Assembly: GCA_963680875.1 (NCBI GenBank)
Contig: OY804588.1
Span: 73,122,829 to 73,186,828 of the forward strand
Origin: Bathymodiolus brooksi
Lineage: Eukaryota; Mollusca; Bivalvia; Mytilida; Modiolidae
DNA length: 64,000 bases
Reading direction: 5' to 3'
Part shown: positions 36,600 to 46,828 of the stretch, piece by piece
Position numbering within the stretch: the stretch's first letter is position 1
Layout: each line of letters opens with the position of its first letter
The notes under the pieces: model-generated
The model's database searches: none
What the model was told of the DNA's origin: nothing
Seen by the model: the letters and a program-made list of their open reading frames with translations, nothing else
Program-made: the position numbers and the translations under genes

Positions 36600-37239
36600 G
36601 AGGCTATTTCATTTGGGAAAGGGGTGTCTATTTTTATGTCTTTTTTTAATTTTCTTGTATTAATACCGTATTTTTCAGTTTATTTTTATTGCAATATTGT
36701 TTTAGACATTGTGCATTTTGTAATTTAGACTGGGGAATTACTATTTATCATCACTTTAAATAAAACAAAATCATCTATGATACTAGATTTGCACAGGCCG
36801 TGACAGGGAATGTACAACAGTTAATAATTTCAATTTAATTTAATTTCAATACAACAGGTACAAGATAAATAGAAAGAAACAAATGTGTGGAAAAAATAAA
36901 AACATGTAAACAAAAATTAAGTGAATTGAAAAAATATGAAAATATTATAAAAAAAAACATGCCAGTAAAACAATTAATAAATTTTTAAAAATCTAAAAAA
37001 AATGAAACCCTGAGACAAAAAGGGGCATACAAAATTGTATTCAGATATCTTAACCCTTCATATTATATCAGTGTAAAATCAGTGTAAGCAAATATTTTTT
37101 CTTGAAATTAGGAAATTTTATTATCTGAATGAAAGCTACCAAGTTTCATGTTTATCTGGCAATGTAAATATCAATGTATTTGGAATATTCATGTGTTTGA
37201 CACAACTACAAACTAGCTTCTATAACATATAGGGGTGGT
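36600..37239. other. Unassigned AT-rich stretch
   Basis: Low-complexity A/T-rich sequence (for example 36830-36990); no feature seen. Confidence 0.5.
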
Positions 37240-37560
37240 TAATTTGTAATAATTCTTTCCCCTTGACATTCACAAAATGACCAGCATTTACAAATATGGG
37301 TACTTGGGTTGCAATAATTATTTCCCCATGACTTCACAAGATGAAATGACCAGCATTTACAAATATGACTGAGTACATACATGTAGGTTGCAATAATTCT
37401 TTCTCCAGGATATTCACAAAATGACCAGCATTTACAAATATGGATACTTAGTTTGCAATAATTCTTTCTCCAGGACATTCACAAAATTACCAGCATTTAC
37501 AAATATAGGTACTTATAGGTTGCAATATTTTTTTCCCCATGACATTCACATAAAAGACAC
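37240..37560. repeat. Minisatellite, ~65-80 bp unit, about 4.5 copies
   Basis: Units start GCAATAATTCTTTC and contain GACATTCACAAAATGACC and AGCATTTACAAATATGG. Starts lie near 37246, 37310, 37391, 37456 and 37521. A looser 30-bp CATTCACATAAAAGACACA repeat continues to about 37640. Confidence 0.75.
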
Positions 37561-37998
37561 ACACAAACTGACTAGCATTCACATAAAAGACACATATTGA
37601 ATGACTACCATTCACATAATATTAAGACACATACAGAAGGACTTGCATTCACATGAAATGACAAACCAGATTTCCAAATTCCACTAAGTAAATAAAATGA
37701 CTAGAATGAATATGTTTTCTGTTGGCAAAATAAGCAAGTATTGGTAAATATTGTTTAAAATTGAAGTTAAAAAACTATTTTATTTGATCCAATGACTGGA
37801 AAAAGTTAATAAAAGGGCAAATTTTGAAAAATTCTTTTCTGTAAAATAAAATTTATAAAATTCAGCATTAAAATTCATAGATAATAAAAGATAATTATAT
37901 TTCTCATAAACAACAGGCAACAGAAGTACCTTTTCATCTAAAAAAAAGCATGAATAACAAATTCAACAACATGTTGGAGTGTATACAGGTCTAAATGT

Positions 37999-38298
37999 CT
38001 AAATGTCTGTAGAAACTTGTTCAACAACTTGGTTCTGGTTCAAAATATCTAAAAGAAATTGAAAAGTTTGAGATCTTGTTTCAGCTCCACTTTCTGACTT
38101 AGAAAATGTGTTACAACTGTTATAACAATATGTACCACAATATAATTTATCTTCTGAGCCAAATTCTTTACAGAAATTTAATTCATTCTTGAAATATTTA
38201 AGAACAACTTTAACAAGTCCTGGTTTTCAATTGAAATTGAAATAAACCTTTCGACTTTCAGTTTCAGATGAAGTTTCACAAATTACACAATTTGTCAT
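37999..38298 (-). pseudogene. 100-codon Cys-rich frame with one internal TGA
   Basis: From ATG 38298 the frame gives MTNCVICETSSETESRKVYF, then TGA at 38227-38229, then continues without a stop through LVKVVLKYFKNELNFCKEFG and YCGTYCYNSC to a TAG at 37999. Cys pairs at both ends (C-x2-C early, C-x2-C-x3-C late) suggest a small zinc-binding N-terminal domain, loosely like ZAD-type modules. A CCAG|GA acceptor-like site sits just after the TGA, so the second part could instead be a terminal exon of 73 codons. Downstream, after TTTTTTTTAG at 37938, another frame is open to 37790. Mobile-element or host origin is unknown. Confidence 0.4.
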
Positions 38299-38301
38299 TT
38301 A

Positions 38302-38590
38302 TCCAAACATTTATACTTTATATGTTGTACTTAGTTTTATTATTGAATATTGTGTAGTTTTAGTTATGCTTAGCTTTCATGTAAACTTATTATTTTTAAT
38401 TCTGTTCAGCTATAATATCTGCTTTTAAATTGCTTTTAATTTCATGTTTTAGTTATTTCAGATTTCTTACCAACTTACTTAATTTATTTTTGCATGCCTT
38501 AATTATTGTTATTTATGTTGTATGTCGGTCAAAGGCTCATTAGAGCTTATATTTGTATGCTTGTTGTTTTTAACCATGTCGACTTTAGAT
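38302..38590. other. Unassigned AT-rich stretch
   Basis: No ORF or recognised element up to the microsatellite. Confidence 0.4.
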
Positions 38591-38595
38591 AAAAC

Positions 38596-38650
<55 letters not shown>

Positions 38651-38652
38651 TT
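38596..38652. repeat. (TTTA)n microsatellite
   Basis: About fourteen uninterrupted TTTA/TTAT units. Confidence 0.95.
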
Positions 38653-39252
38653 CGGCGTCTTCTAAAATGGCGGCTGACAGCGTCCTAAGTTACAAACCTC
38701 GTTTTGCAAATTAAAGGCGGAATGATGGCTATTTTTATATTTCGTTACACATTTGAATGATGGGTAAACCTATTTTTGACCATAGTTTTTACTGACAACC
38801 AATGGGATGCGTTTGTGTCAGTTATTCTTAGCCTCGAGAATTTCCCGCCATATATTCTTAGCTACAACAACAAAAACAAATACCTCGGGAAATACCTTGT
38901 TTTATACCGATATTATGTCTAATAAACACTTTCTTGGAGTTTTTTCTGCAACTTATATATTTAACCATGATAATTCACGTTTTTTGGGAATGTATTTATT
39001 TATATTTATCTCTCATATAAGGTTTATTCTGTAATCGTCATGGTAAACAAACGTCAATACCTATTACGATTATGGGCGACACCTGGTGGGTTATTATTAT
39101 CTGCCCTTGCGTAAATGTTTTTAGCCTTATGGGAGGAGTTACGGAAGCTGACGTTGGCTTCCCGACTGCAAATGTGCTGTGGAATCTTCATCGCGCATGT
39201 ACATAATTATCTCCCTTGTATTTACACTAATGTTAATTTATAGGTGGCGCTA
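38653..39252. other. Unassigned stretch
   Basis: AAAATGGCGGC at 38665 is a YY1-like site right after the microsatellite. No gene is seen; the 75-codon frame at 38807 has no supporting features. Confidence 0.4.
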
Positions 39253-39260
39253 GAAATTAT

Positions 39261-39925
39261 CACAGGGACTAGGTGCGTCCGAAAAAAAAAGACTAGGTGC
39301 GTCCGAAAAAAAAAATAAATAAAAAATACTATATAATACTACAAGGGGGCGAACTCACTTGCTTCCATGAAAATTGAGAGAGTTTTAACGGGCTTTTTGA
39401 TTGGCTGAACAATCTGTTTCAGCCAATCAAAAAGCCCGTTAAAACTCTCTCAATTTTCATGTCTATGGCGTTTGTCAAGGATGCAAATGGGATTTCTTTC
39501 AAAAACAGACTTAAAGGACATATAAATTGGCGTAAGGTAAGAAATTTTATCATAATTTGAATGGATGAAAGTATTTAGCTAGTCAAAATGACTCGTTTAC
39601 GCATGGGAAAGTCTGTACACAGATGGGAAGTGGTCATCCCACCGTTTGTACGACTTCGGATTTTCACGCCGTTTTGTTTTGGTTCGTGTATGATACCTCA
39701 GCAGTTCGGAGGCCTACACTAACAATTGGGGTCTCTTTGGAAAGGAAAATTACTTGACTTTCGACTGGTGGAAACATTTTTTGAAAATATTAAGGCGTTC
39801 CGAAGTTACGATCAATTTAACACGACGACTTAAAAAAAATGGAAGCAAGTGAGTTCGCCCCCTTGTAGTATTATATAGTATTTATTTATTTATTTATTTT
39901 TTTTCGGACGCACCTAGCCCCTGTG
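39261..39925. mobile_element. hAT-type MITE, 8-bp target duplication
   Basis: The ends are CACAGGGACTAGGTGCGTCC and GGACGCACCTAGCCCCTGTG, with ~90-bp arms extending to AGTGAGTTCGCCCCCTTG. GAAATTAT is duplicated at 39253-39260 and 39926-39933. The left end contains a local repeat of GACTAGGTGCGTCCG. There is no ORF; a perfect hairpin lies inside. Confidence 0.85.
39367..39460. repeat. Perfect 43-bp-arm hairpin inside a hAT MITE
   Basis: Arms 39367-39409 and 39418-39460 are exact reverse complements with an 8-bp loop. The size and shape would suit a short hairpin RNA if transcribed. It interrupts the MITE interior rather than forming its ends. Confidence 0.9.
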
Positions 39926-40084
39926 GAAATTATTAGGTAGAAAAATAAAAATAAAAGAATTAATGACGGAAAAAATAAAAATAAAATAAAATAAATAAAT
40001 AAAGCGATTCTGATCTTAAAATCTATCGGTCTCCTCGATGAACTCCGCCAGAGCTGGAAGGATATTTTCCATATCTGGCGAGTT

Positions 40085-40993
40085 CACTTCAGAAATAGAA
40101 ATAGAAATAAGTTTATTAACCAAATCAGGGCCCCAGGAGGGCATATACAAATAACAATTATGATTGGTACACAACAACAATACAAATAACAACCTAAATA
40201 TTCGCGGTGAAATATCAATAATTGTGGTGCAGGCACACTCGGGCAGGAAAAGTTATATATGCACATAAACGTACATACACTTACTCACATATATATGAGG
40301 GGGTGGGGGTGAGAGAGAACATATACATATATATCAGGTGATTCATCACCAATCTGCAAGAGACACCTTGAGTCGATGCTAAAAGGAATAAAGTCCTACT
40401 TGTGTCTAGTGCAGACCGGCCATGTTGATGTGGAAGGAATATTGTTGGGAACATGGAAAGGGATCAGAGCCTTTGGATAACCAGCAGTGAGCATCAAGGG
40501 ACGATGCCAAAAAGAATATTTTATTTCTCATGCTCAATGCAGGTCTAGTAGGATATCCAAATCCAATTTAATGTTTCCTCTGATGAAATAGAGTTTTAGG
40601 GATGAGTCTTTCTCGTTCATTTTCGTATTTTATGCAATTTAACAAATAATGTTCGACATCTTCTCGTTGCGGGTTGCAGTGTTCGCATTTGTCGTTTTTA
40701 AGATGTTGGTTTAGGTGGAATTGGTAAGCGTTTAATTTGGAATATCCAGTTCTTAGACTGTTAATAACAGTGTATAGTCTCTTGTTTGGCAAATCTTTTC
40801 CACTTTGTCTTTTAATACTTTGTGAAATCTATAGTAGTGTCTCCCACTGTTGCTCAGTGGTTGCTGCTGTCCCATCTTACTTGCCATTTTTTCGTAACTA
40901 CATCCCTTGCAGCTTTTCTGATATCTTGCTTTGTGAAAACCTGTGTATTTACTTCCAATGCTTCAGCTTCTTTTGCACGTTGGTCTGCTAGTA
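40085..40993 (-). pseudogene. LINE 3' end: RNase H tail and zinc knuckle, frameshifted
   Basis: From 40990 the minus strand reads ADQRAKEAEALEV, KAARDVVTKKWQVRWD, then after a stop and frame change SGRHYYRFHKVLKD, then VINSLRTGYSKLNAYQFHL and CEHCNPQREDVEHYLLNC (C-x2-C-x8-H-x4-C). This is the usual order of RNase H end and C-terminal zinc knuckle in Jockey/RTE-like LINEs. The 3' UTR continues to 40085, ending in a TTTCTA-type simple repeat with AATAAA just before. The 5' side is cut at the TTAA of the next element. Confidence 0.75.
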
Positions 40994-40997
40994 TTAA

Positions 40998-41994
40998 GGT
41001 AGAGACTGACACTAGTCACATGACTTTTTAAGAATATTGAATAAAATGTGGTAATAATTATTTATTATGTTTGCAGTATTTCTTACAAGGTATTTTGCTT
41101 TTTGAATTTTCTACATATGATTTGTGCAAGTTCTCAAATTAAACTGAAATACAAATTCAATACAGTAATTTCTTGGCAATAATACATTATATGTGTAAAA
41201 TGCTTTATCCTGCAATGACAGCATTTATCGACCAATATAGCCTGCCCAATAATTTTTTTGATATTGGTCAGTTATAAATAGAACATTTTTTGATATTGGT
41301 CAGTTATAAATAGAACATACAAATGTAAAACGGGGCACATCGGGGGATATTGTTTTCAAATAAATACACAAAATTATTTCAAATACTTTTATCATCGTCC
41401 AGTAAACGTTTATTTACGATTTAAAATTGCAGGATAAATACAATACATGTGCACTGTCGAAGCATATAGGTAAATATGTGTATTCGGTGCGAAACGCGGG
41501 AAAAGGCTCGGCTAAGCCTCGCCTTTTCCCGCGTTTCTAAGCCTCATACACATATTACCTATATGCTTCGACAGTGCACAAGTATTGTATATATATGAAG
41601 CATTTCGTCAAGGGAGGTAATCATGTCTCAAATGGTATTAGAATATGATGAGTTTTGCATATTTTTGTTAGATATTGAAGTTTTTAATATTATGACCCCA
41701 GACTTTCCTTACACTTCTGAAAATGAAACAAAATGCACCATATTATATCAAAAATTTAGAAATTTTAAATGACAGGATTTTTCGCTATTCAAGAATTTTG
41801 AGGAGAATTTATACATTTCACATACAATGCATTATACAAGTTGAAGATTTAAATGCTTTATATCTTGAAAATTAGTCCGGTGACCCATATTTTTAAATTA
41901 AATTCGTTAAAGTCTGCCACAAAAGCAATACATCTAGCCAGTTTTAAGGAAATTCAATGACAAATTATTTTAGTATGAAATGTGGGTCTCTACC
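40998..41994. mobile_element. TTAA-flanked element (Kolobok/piggyBac-like target)
   Basis: GGTAGAGAC starts at 40998 after TTAA (40994-40997); GTCTCTACC ends at 41994 before TTAA (41995-41998). The end match is short. The interior is AT-rich, non-coding, and contains the hairpin 41440-41592. A third CTCTACCTTAA is at 42709. Confidence 0.6.
41440..41592. repeat. Large GC-rich-centred hairpin
   Basis: Arms include GTGCACTGTCGAAGCATATA at about 41450 and its complement near 41560, with inner arms GCGAAACGCGGGAAAAGGC and GCCTTTTCCCGCGTTTC around a short loop near 41515. The left arm has small indels. Confidence 0.85.
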
Positions 41995-41998
41995 TTAA

Positions 41999-42715
41999 AG
42001 AGTGCAAAATTAGCTCTAAAAATGTACTTTTCCTGCCGTGGAAGAATTGTAGACAGCTTAATTTGCTAACTATATCACCTAGAAAGGAAAGCTTTCCCTT
42101 ACAAACATTATCTTTGCCTGTTTTATTTTCATTTATTCAATGTCTTATTAAAAAAAGTGAAAAGTGTGGACATTTTTTCATGAAATTGACAAAAAAAAGG
42201 TATATGTCAGGGTGTCTTTCTAAACCCCTAACTTTTTTTTTTGCCTGGAAACATATCTTTATTTTTTAATGATATGTAGCATGGATATAAGTAATGTGAT
42301 ATATCTTCTTTTTTTTTTTATTCATTGACACAAATTTTATTGGATTTCACCAAAGCCAGTTACAGGCTATATTGCCAAAAAAGGGTAGCCATTTTGAAAA
42401 AAAAATGAAAAAATTATAACAATTTATGTCTTAGATATTCCAAAATATTCATTTATCATATTATACTCAGATAATTAAAAAAAAATTATATGCTATTTTT
42501 TTTTGGTACCTTAATGACACGGAGAAGTGAAAAAAATGACATTTTTTTGGACTTCAGAGGGGGGGCAACTCTTTCAGGAAATATTTTAAAAATAAGCCTG
42601 GAAACCTAATCTCAAATTTTGATATTTTGTTAGGTACATCCCAAAGAACAATACATATGAAATTCAAAAAAATTCATCCACTAGTTTTTTTTTGCCCATA
42701 GTGTCCTTCTCTACC
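41999..42715. mobile_element. Probable second part of a TTAA-flanked element
   Basis: It lies between TTAA at 41995 and at 42716 and ends CTTCTCTACC, like the right end of 40998-41994. The left side lacks the GGTAGAGA end, so this may be the remainder of one longer element. AT-rich; the 95-codon frame at 41982 is low-complexity. Confidence 0.35.
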
Positions 42716-42721
42716 TTAAAA

Positions 42722-42796
42722 GAAACGAAATTGCAGACCAACTTACAAAAGAACACGAGCCGTCTGTAAATGCGACTGCTGAATTGAATGGATGAT
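42722..42796 (+). pseudogene. LINE RNase H fragment
   Basis: It reads NEIADQLTKEHEPSVNA then a stop. NEIADQLAK-like wording is the end of LINE RNase H domains. It is homologous to, and inverted relative to, 40960-40990 on the other side of the TTAA elements. Confidence 0.5.
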
Positions 42797-43009
42797 TATT
42801 TAGCAAATCCAGAATACTTATTTTCCCTGCTTCTTCTTGTTGTTTTGTCCTTGCTTTTGAACTGCCAAGATTTCTCCAGTAGTCTGGTGGATGGATGGTT
42901 GATACTAGGCCCTGATATTCATATCATGGTTCTATGCAGCTAACATCGATATTTTCTGTTGTTTTCATATCTTCTGTTTGCTGGTACATTTTTCCTAGTG
43001 GTGAATTCA

Positions 43010-43150
43010 GGGGCGGATCCAGGATTTGGGATTAGGGGGGGCGCGAGTAGGAGAGGGATCTGGGGACCGCTTAAGGTCCCCAGCGGGTCCAGGGCAGAGC
43101 CCTAGTAGGGGGTCCAGGGGGGCGAAACCCCTCCCCCTAAGCTCTGGGGG
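43010..43150. repeat. GC-rich repeat beginning CAGGGGCGGATCCAGG
   Basis: It contains GGGGACCGCTTAAGGTCCCC and GGGGGTCCAGGGGGGCG. Such CAGGGGCGGATCC starts are frequent at the ends of animal DNA transposons (general knowledge). No partner end is found. Confidence 0.4.
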
Positions 43151-43491
43151 TTTGAGGAATTACAGACATTTATTTGAACGACAATTTTGAACCAACCACA
43201 CCATTTTTATCAGACCAAAAAAACTTTGAATCTTAATTTTGTCGGATAATTGTTAACAGTATGTTTTTGTCAGATTATAAGAACCTGGCGACCGTTTCAC
43301 TAAAGTGATCGTAAATCGTAAGTCTAAGATCACTCTTAAGATTTCCTTACGTGCACGTATACGTGCGTTTCACTAAACTAGTCCTAAGCTTAAGAGTTAT
43401 GACTTACGACTTGCGACAAGTAACATCTCCTATAATGGAGGTAAAAAGATATTATATTGTATCCTATATATAACAGCTCAAAAGCTGATTA

Positions 43492-43666
43492 GGGTCCCGG
43501 GTGGCTCAATGAATTAGGTCGTTGGATCTAACAGCTCATACAAGCCTATCCCCAATACGAGTGGGTTCGCGCCAGGCTTTGTAAATTACAAAAAGGGTGC
43601 ACTCGACTCGCAGCCGATATAGCTGAAATACTGCTGAAAGTGGCGTTAAAACACCAAATAATCGAA
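43492..43666 (+). mobile_element. SINE family 1, internally deleted, with 14-bp target duplication
   Basis: A box (TGGCTCAATGAATTAGG) and B box (GGGTTCGCGCC) are intact. The central domain (the CTCCGGG...TCCACCA part) is deleted and the tail ends CACCAAATAATCGAA. TCAAAAGCTGATTA is repeated at 43478-43491 and 43667-43680, which proves retroposition. Confidence 0.9.
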
Positions 43667-44153
43667 TCAAAAGCTGATTACATTAATAATCACATTTTAA
43701 ATGTGTTTAAATACATTTTTAATATTCAACTAATTATAAAACTCCAAAGTGATTTTTTAAATGAATAAACCAAAGCTATCAGGAAAAAAATGTTAAGTGT
43801 AAAAATTTACCGAAATTTGAGAAGATATTTTGTTTATGGAATATATTTTCACAAATTTCATGCTATATGTAAGGGGAAATTTCAAAAATGTGACCATATA
43901 TATTTGGCAATACATTCACATTCTGCACTGATATTCCGTTTGCGGGGCATATCAGTTGGATTTGGGTAGTTTTATTGCATCACTATTTTCACGCATATAG
44001 AATAATATGTTTCATCAACACATAAAACAACTAAAATACACATCTTGTACTGTTAATTTATATTCATAGATTATAAAAACTACCAATGAATTTTAACATT
44101 TGTACTGCTAAAATATCTGTTGCCTTCAATTTTTTTTTATACATGTACACAAA

Positions 44154-44372
44154 CAGTATGTGGCCAAAAGTATTGTACAAATAAAAACCACTCATTTAAA
44201 CATAATGAGCAAATAAACAGTCAAAATATAGACAATTCTAAATGTTTTGGTGTGAAATTTGTTAAAATCTATCCAGAAATGACTTCACAATAATTTTTTT
44301 GAAAAAATATGGTTTTGGTTGATTATATAGAGATTTTTTATTACATGTGGCAATACTTTTGGCCACATGCTG
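44154..44372. mobile_element. mariner-type MITE
   Basis: The ends CAGTATGTGGCCAAAAGTA and ACTTTTGGCCACATGCTG are near-perfect inverted repeats. TA follows the right end; the left flank has lost it. Non-coding. Confidence 0.75.
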
Positions 44373-45241
44373 TATGTTCCACTATTTTTTTTTAATTTAT
44401 ATTTCATATATTTGTATAGATGTTATTCTTATATTTTTTGTTTTCATTTTAAAGGCTGACCAAAGAGGCGAATAATCCATATTGCATCGTCAGTCGTGCT
44501 GCAAAATGCAGAAAATGTTATGAGTAAATCAAATATATTCTAAATAACAGGTAATCCGCGCAAATGTAAAAAAAAATTCTCAGGTATATTTTACGGGTAA
44601 TTGCAATGCTCTTTCTCCGTGCAAAAGTGATACCTGTTAATCCTCAAATCCACGGAAATGTAATGTGTCCTCTGTTTGTGCTTAACTTTATTTTTGAACC
44701 ATTGTTTGTACATGCACCCGATATCATTGTTTTCTTGAAATTTCATCTAGGTACATACACTCATTAATCATATATGTTGATATTGTAAATGCAGAACTGA
44801 TAGAAAGTACACTGATACAAACAATAATGTATTGCTGTTTTAATGATTTTTTATGGCTCTCGAAATATGAAAAATATTGCGTGCATCTAATATTTATTGA
44901 TTGCTTCATTTGATTAATGTTCATATTAAAAAAAAATATAGATAGCAATTCTTCTCTTCAAAAATAGGTTTACGATTTACGACTTACGAGTACCTTCCAC
45001 CACTCTTAACTTTGCGATCACTTTTTATCGCAAGTCGTAAATCCTAACTATTAGTGAAACGGTCGTAACTCTTAAGAATACACTTACGTCTACGTTTACG
45101 ACTTACGACCTTTAGTGAAACGGTCGCTTGAAGTAAAACTTTTTTTTTAACAACCGTGATGCGAATTGTTCAACTCATGACTGATCGATCACGATATTTT
45201 AACCCTTCAAAGAACTATTGGTTTAGTTTTAACGCATTCCT

Positions 45242-45491
45242 GGGGTCCGGATGGCTCAATGAGTTAGGTCGTTGGATCTAACAGCTCACACAAGCCTATC
45301 ACCAATACGGCGTGGGTTCGCGCCTAGCTTTGTAAATTACAAAAAAGGGTGCACTCGACTCGCAGTCGCAAGTGATAAAGTTTACCAGTTGCTTGCCCAG
45401 GGTCGGTGGTTCTCTGCGGGTACTCCGGCTTCCTCCACCACTAAAACTGGTCGCCACGATATAGCTGAAACACAAAAAAATCAATCAATCA
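45242..45491 (+). mobile_element. Complete SINE family 1 with 13-bp target duplication
   Basis: A box TGGCTCAATGAGTTAGG, B box GGGTTCGCGCC, a central domain GGTACTCCGGCTTCCTCCAC, then a GCCACGATATAGCTGAAA tail region and an (AATC)n 3' end. TTAACGCATTCCT is duplicated exactly at 45229-45241 and 45492-45504. The best reference copy in the window. Confidence 0.92.
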
Positions 45492-45563
45492 TTAACGCAT
45501 TCCTCATTGCACTAATTGATCTGTACTTTCGGTGCTTGTCCTATCGGGTGGTTCTAGTTAATA

Positions 45564-45846
45564 CTGCCCGTCCGGATGGAGCTTTTCTTTTCGTCGTTTG
45601 ATTCATTCATTGAAAACATATGATTCGACTGTTCTTGTTTATAGACAAACAAAAGCGGAAATTGTCAATACATGAACTTGTTGTTGATTTCTGATTAGCT
45701 AACGTAACTAAATTAGATGATCAGAATCGTTTCATGCAGCGTTAATGTTAACATATTCGTCTTTGTTTGTCTATAAACAAGAACGAATCATACGTTTTCA
45801 ATGAATGAACCAACGGCGAAACGAAAAGCTTCATCCGGACGGACAG
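45564..45846. mobile_element. TA-flanked MITE with ~90-bp arms
   Basis: The left end CTGCCCGTCCGGATGGAGC and right end GCTTCATCCGGACGGACAG are inverted; pairing extends to TTGTTTATAGACAAAC on both sides. TA flanks at 45562 and 45847. Confidence 0.75.
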
Positions 45847-45913
45847 TATACTGATCATTTATCAATGGGTAGAGCTTTTTTAGAATGATATCCCAAATTT
45901 ACTCCTAATATCA

Positions 45914-46592
45914 TAGATATGATAACGTAACCCTCATTCCGCTTGTGCTCCAGTTAGGGTTACGAATCGGTCCCATTCAATGTATGGGAGCAAATTAAAA
46001 TTTTCGTTAAGTGAATATTTCAACTTTCTTTTTGCATATCTGGTCATAACTTATTATTCCCTACCATTTTTAAGTAATGGCGATACGAAATAAGTGTTAC
46101 AATACCTGTTTCTACCTTCACGATCGATTTAGTATTCGAAAATTGTTTCTTGTCCGCCATGGCACCTTACGTATACTCTCGTGATCGGCGGAGCCTATCC
46201 ATATATGGATCTGAATGCCAAATATGAAAAACCTACTACGATGTTTTACTACGATTGATAAACAAATAAGGATATCTCCAAAACGAGGCAAGTGCACGTG
46301 AAATAGCAACTTGTAAACAAAATGTTGGACAGAAAGAAGATTTCATGCATTCAAATTTTCAGATGGATATAAGTCTACCATGGATTGATGCAGCGTTTAC
46401 TTAACACCTCAAGGTTTACCTAAATATATTTATCTATCACCCCCGTTAATTTTTCCAACCACTTACAACGGAATTAGGACAAAAAACCGCCGGTGTGAAT
46501 TACTCCGGGCGCTGCTCCCATACGTTGAATGGGACCGATTCGTAACCCTCGCTGGGAGCAAAAGCGGACTGAGGGTTACGTTATCGTATCTA
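45914..46592. mobile_element. MULE-type MITE, 9-10-bp target duplication
   Basis: Arms of about 80 bp (TAGATATGATAACGTAACCC at the left, GGGTTACGTTATCGTATCTA at the right) extend inward to CGGTCCCATTCAA. CTAATATCA is repeated at 45905-45913 and 46593-46601. The duplication length fits Mutator-like elements. Non-coding interior. Confidence 0.82.
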
Positions 46593-46828
46593 CTAATATC
46601 ATTACTATTCATTTTGACTTTTGAACAGTTTCAGATAAGATTGCTGCCACTGTAATAATAGGATTCATTGTGGTCAAAATAACACAATTTTTAATTTTTA
46701 TCTTGAAGTTACAAATTTAACAAAAATATCCAAAATAAAAAGAATGAATCATTTTTGGAACAAATGTTAGCAAACTGAAAAACTTATAGCTACATATATA
46801 CTATTGTCTCAAGATCATTTCAAACAAG

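Larger units (their letters stand above)
43288..45127. mobile_element. Inverted-end element with repeated GTGATC/ACGACTTACG motifs
   Basis: The left end GCGACCGTTTCACTAAAG (43288) pairs with CTTTAGTGAAACGGTCGC (ending 45127). The subterminal parts hold many CGTAAGTCGTAA-like words on both strands, and GTGAAACGGTCG occurs twice at the right. No clear target duplication (CTG left, TTG right). A SINE (43492-43666) and a mariner-type MITE (44154-44372) are inserted in it. Confidence 0.6.

Noticed and set aside
41982..42269. 95-codon frame
   Set aside because: Low-complexity AT-rich sequence inside a TTAA-flanked repeat, no recognisable domain.
45272..45601. 109-codon frame over the complete SINE
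   Set aside because: It runs from the SINE into the adjacent MITE; the same frame is seen in other SINE copies. Not a gene.
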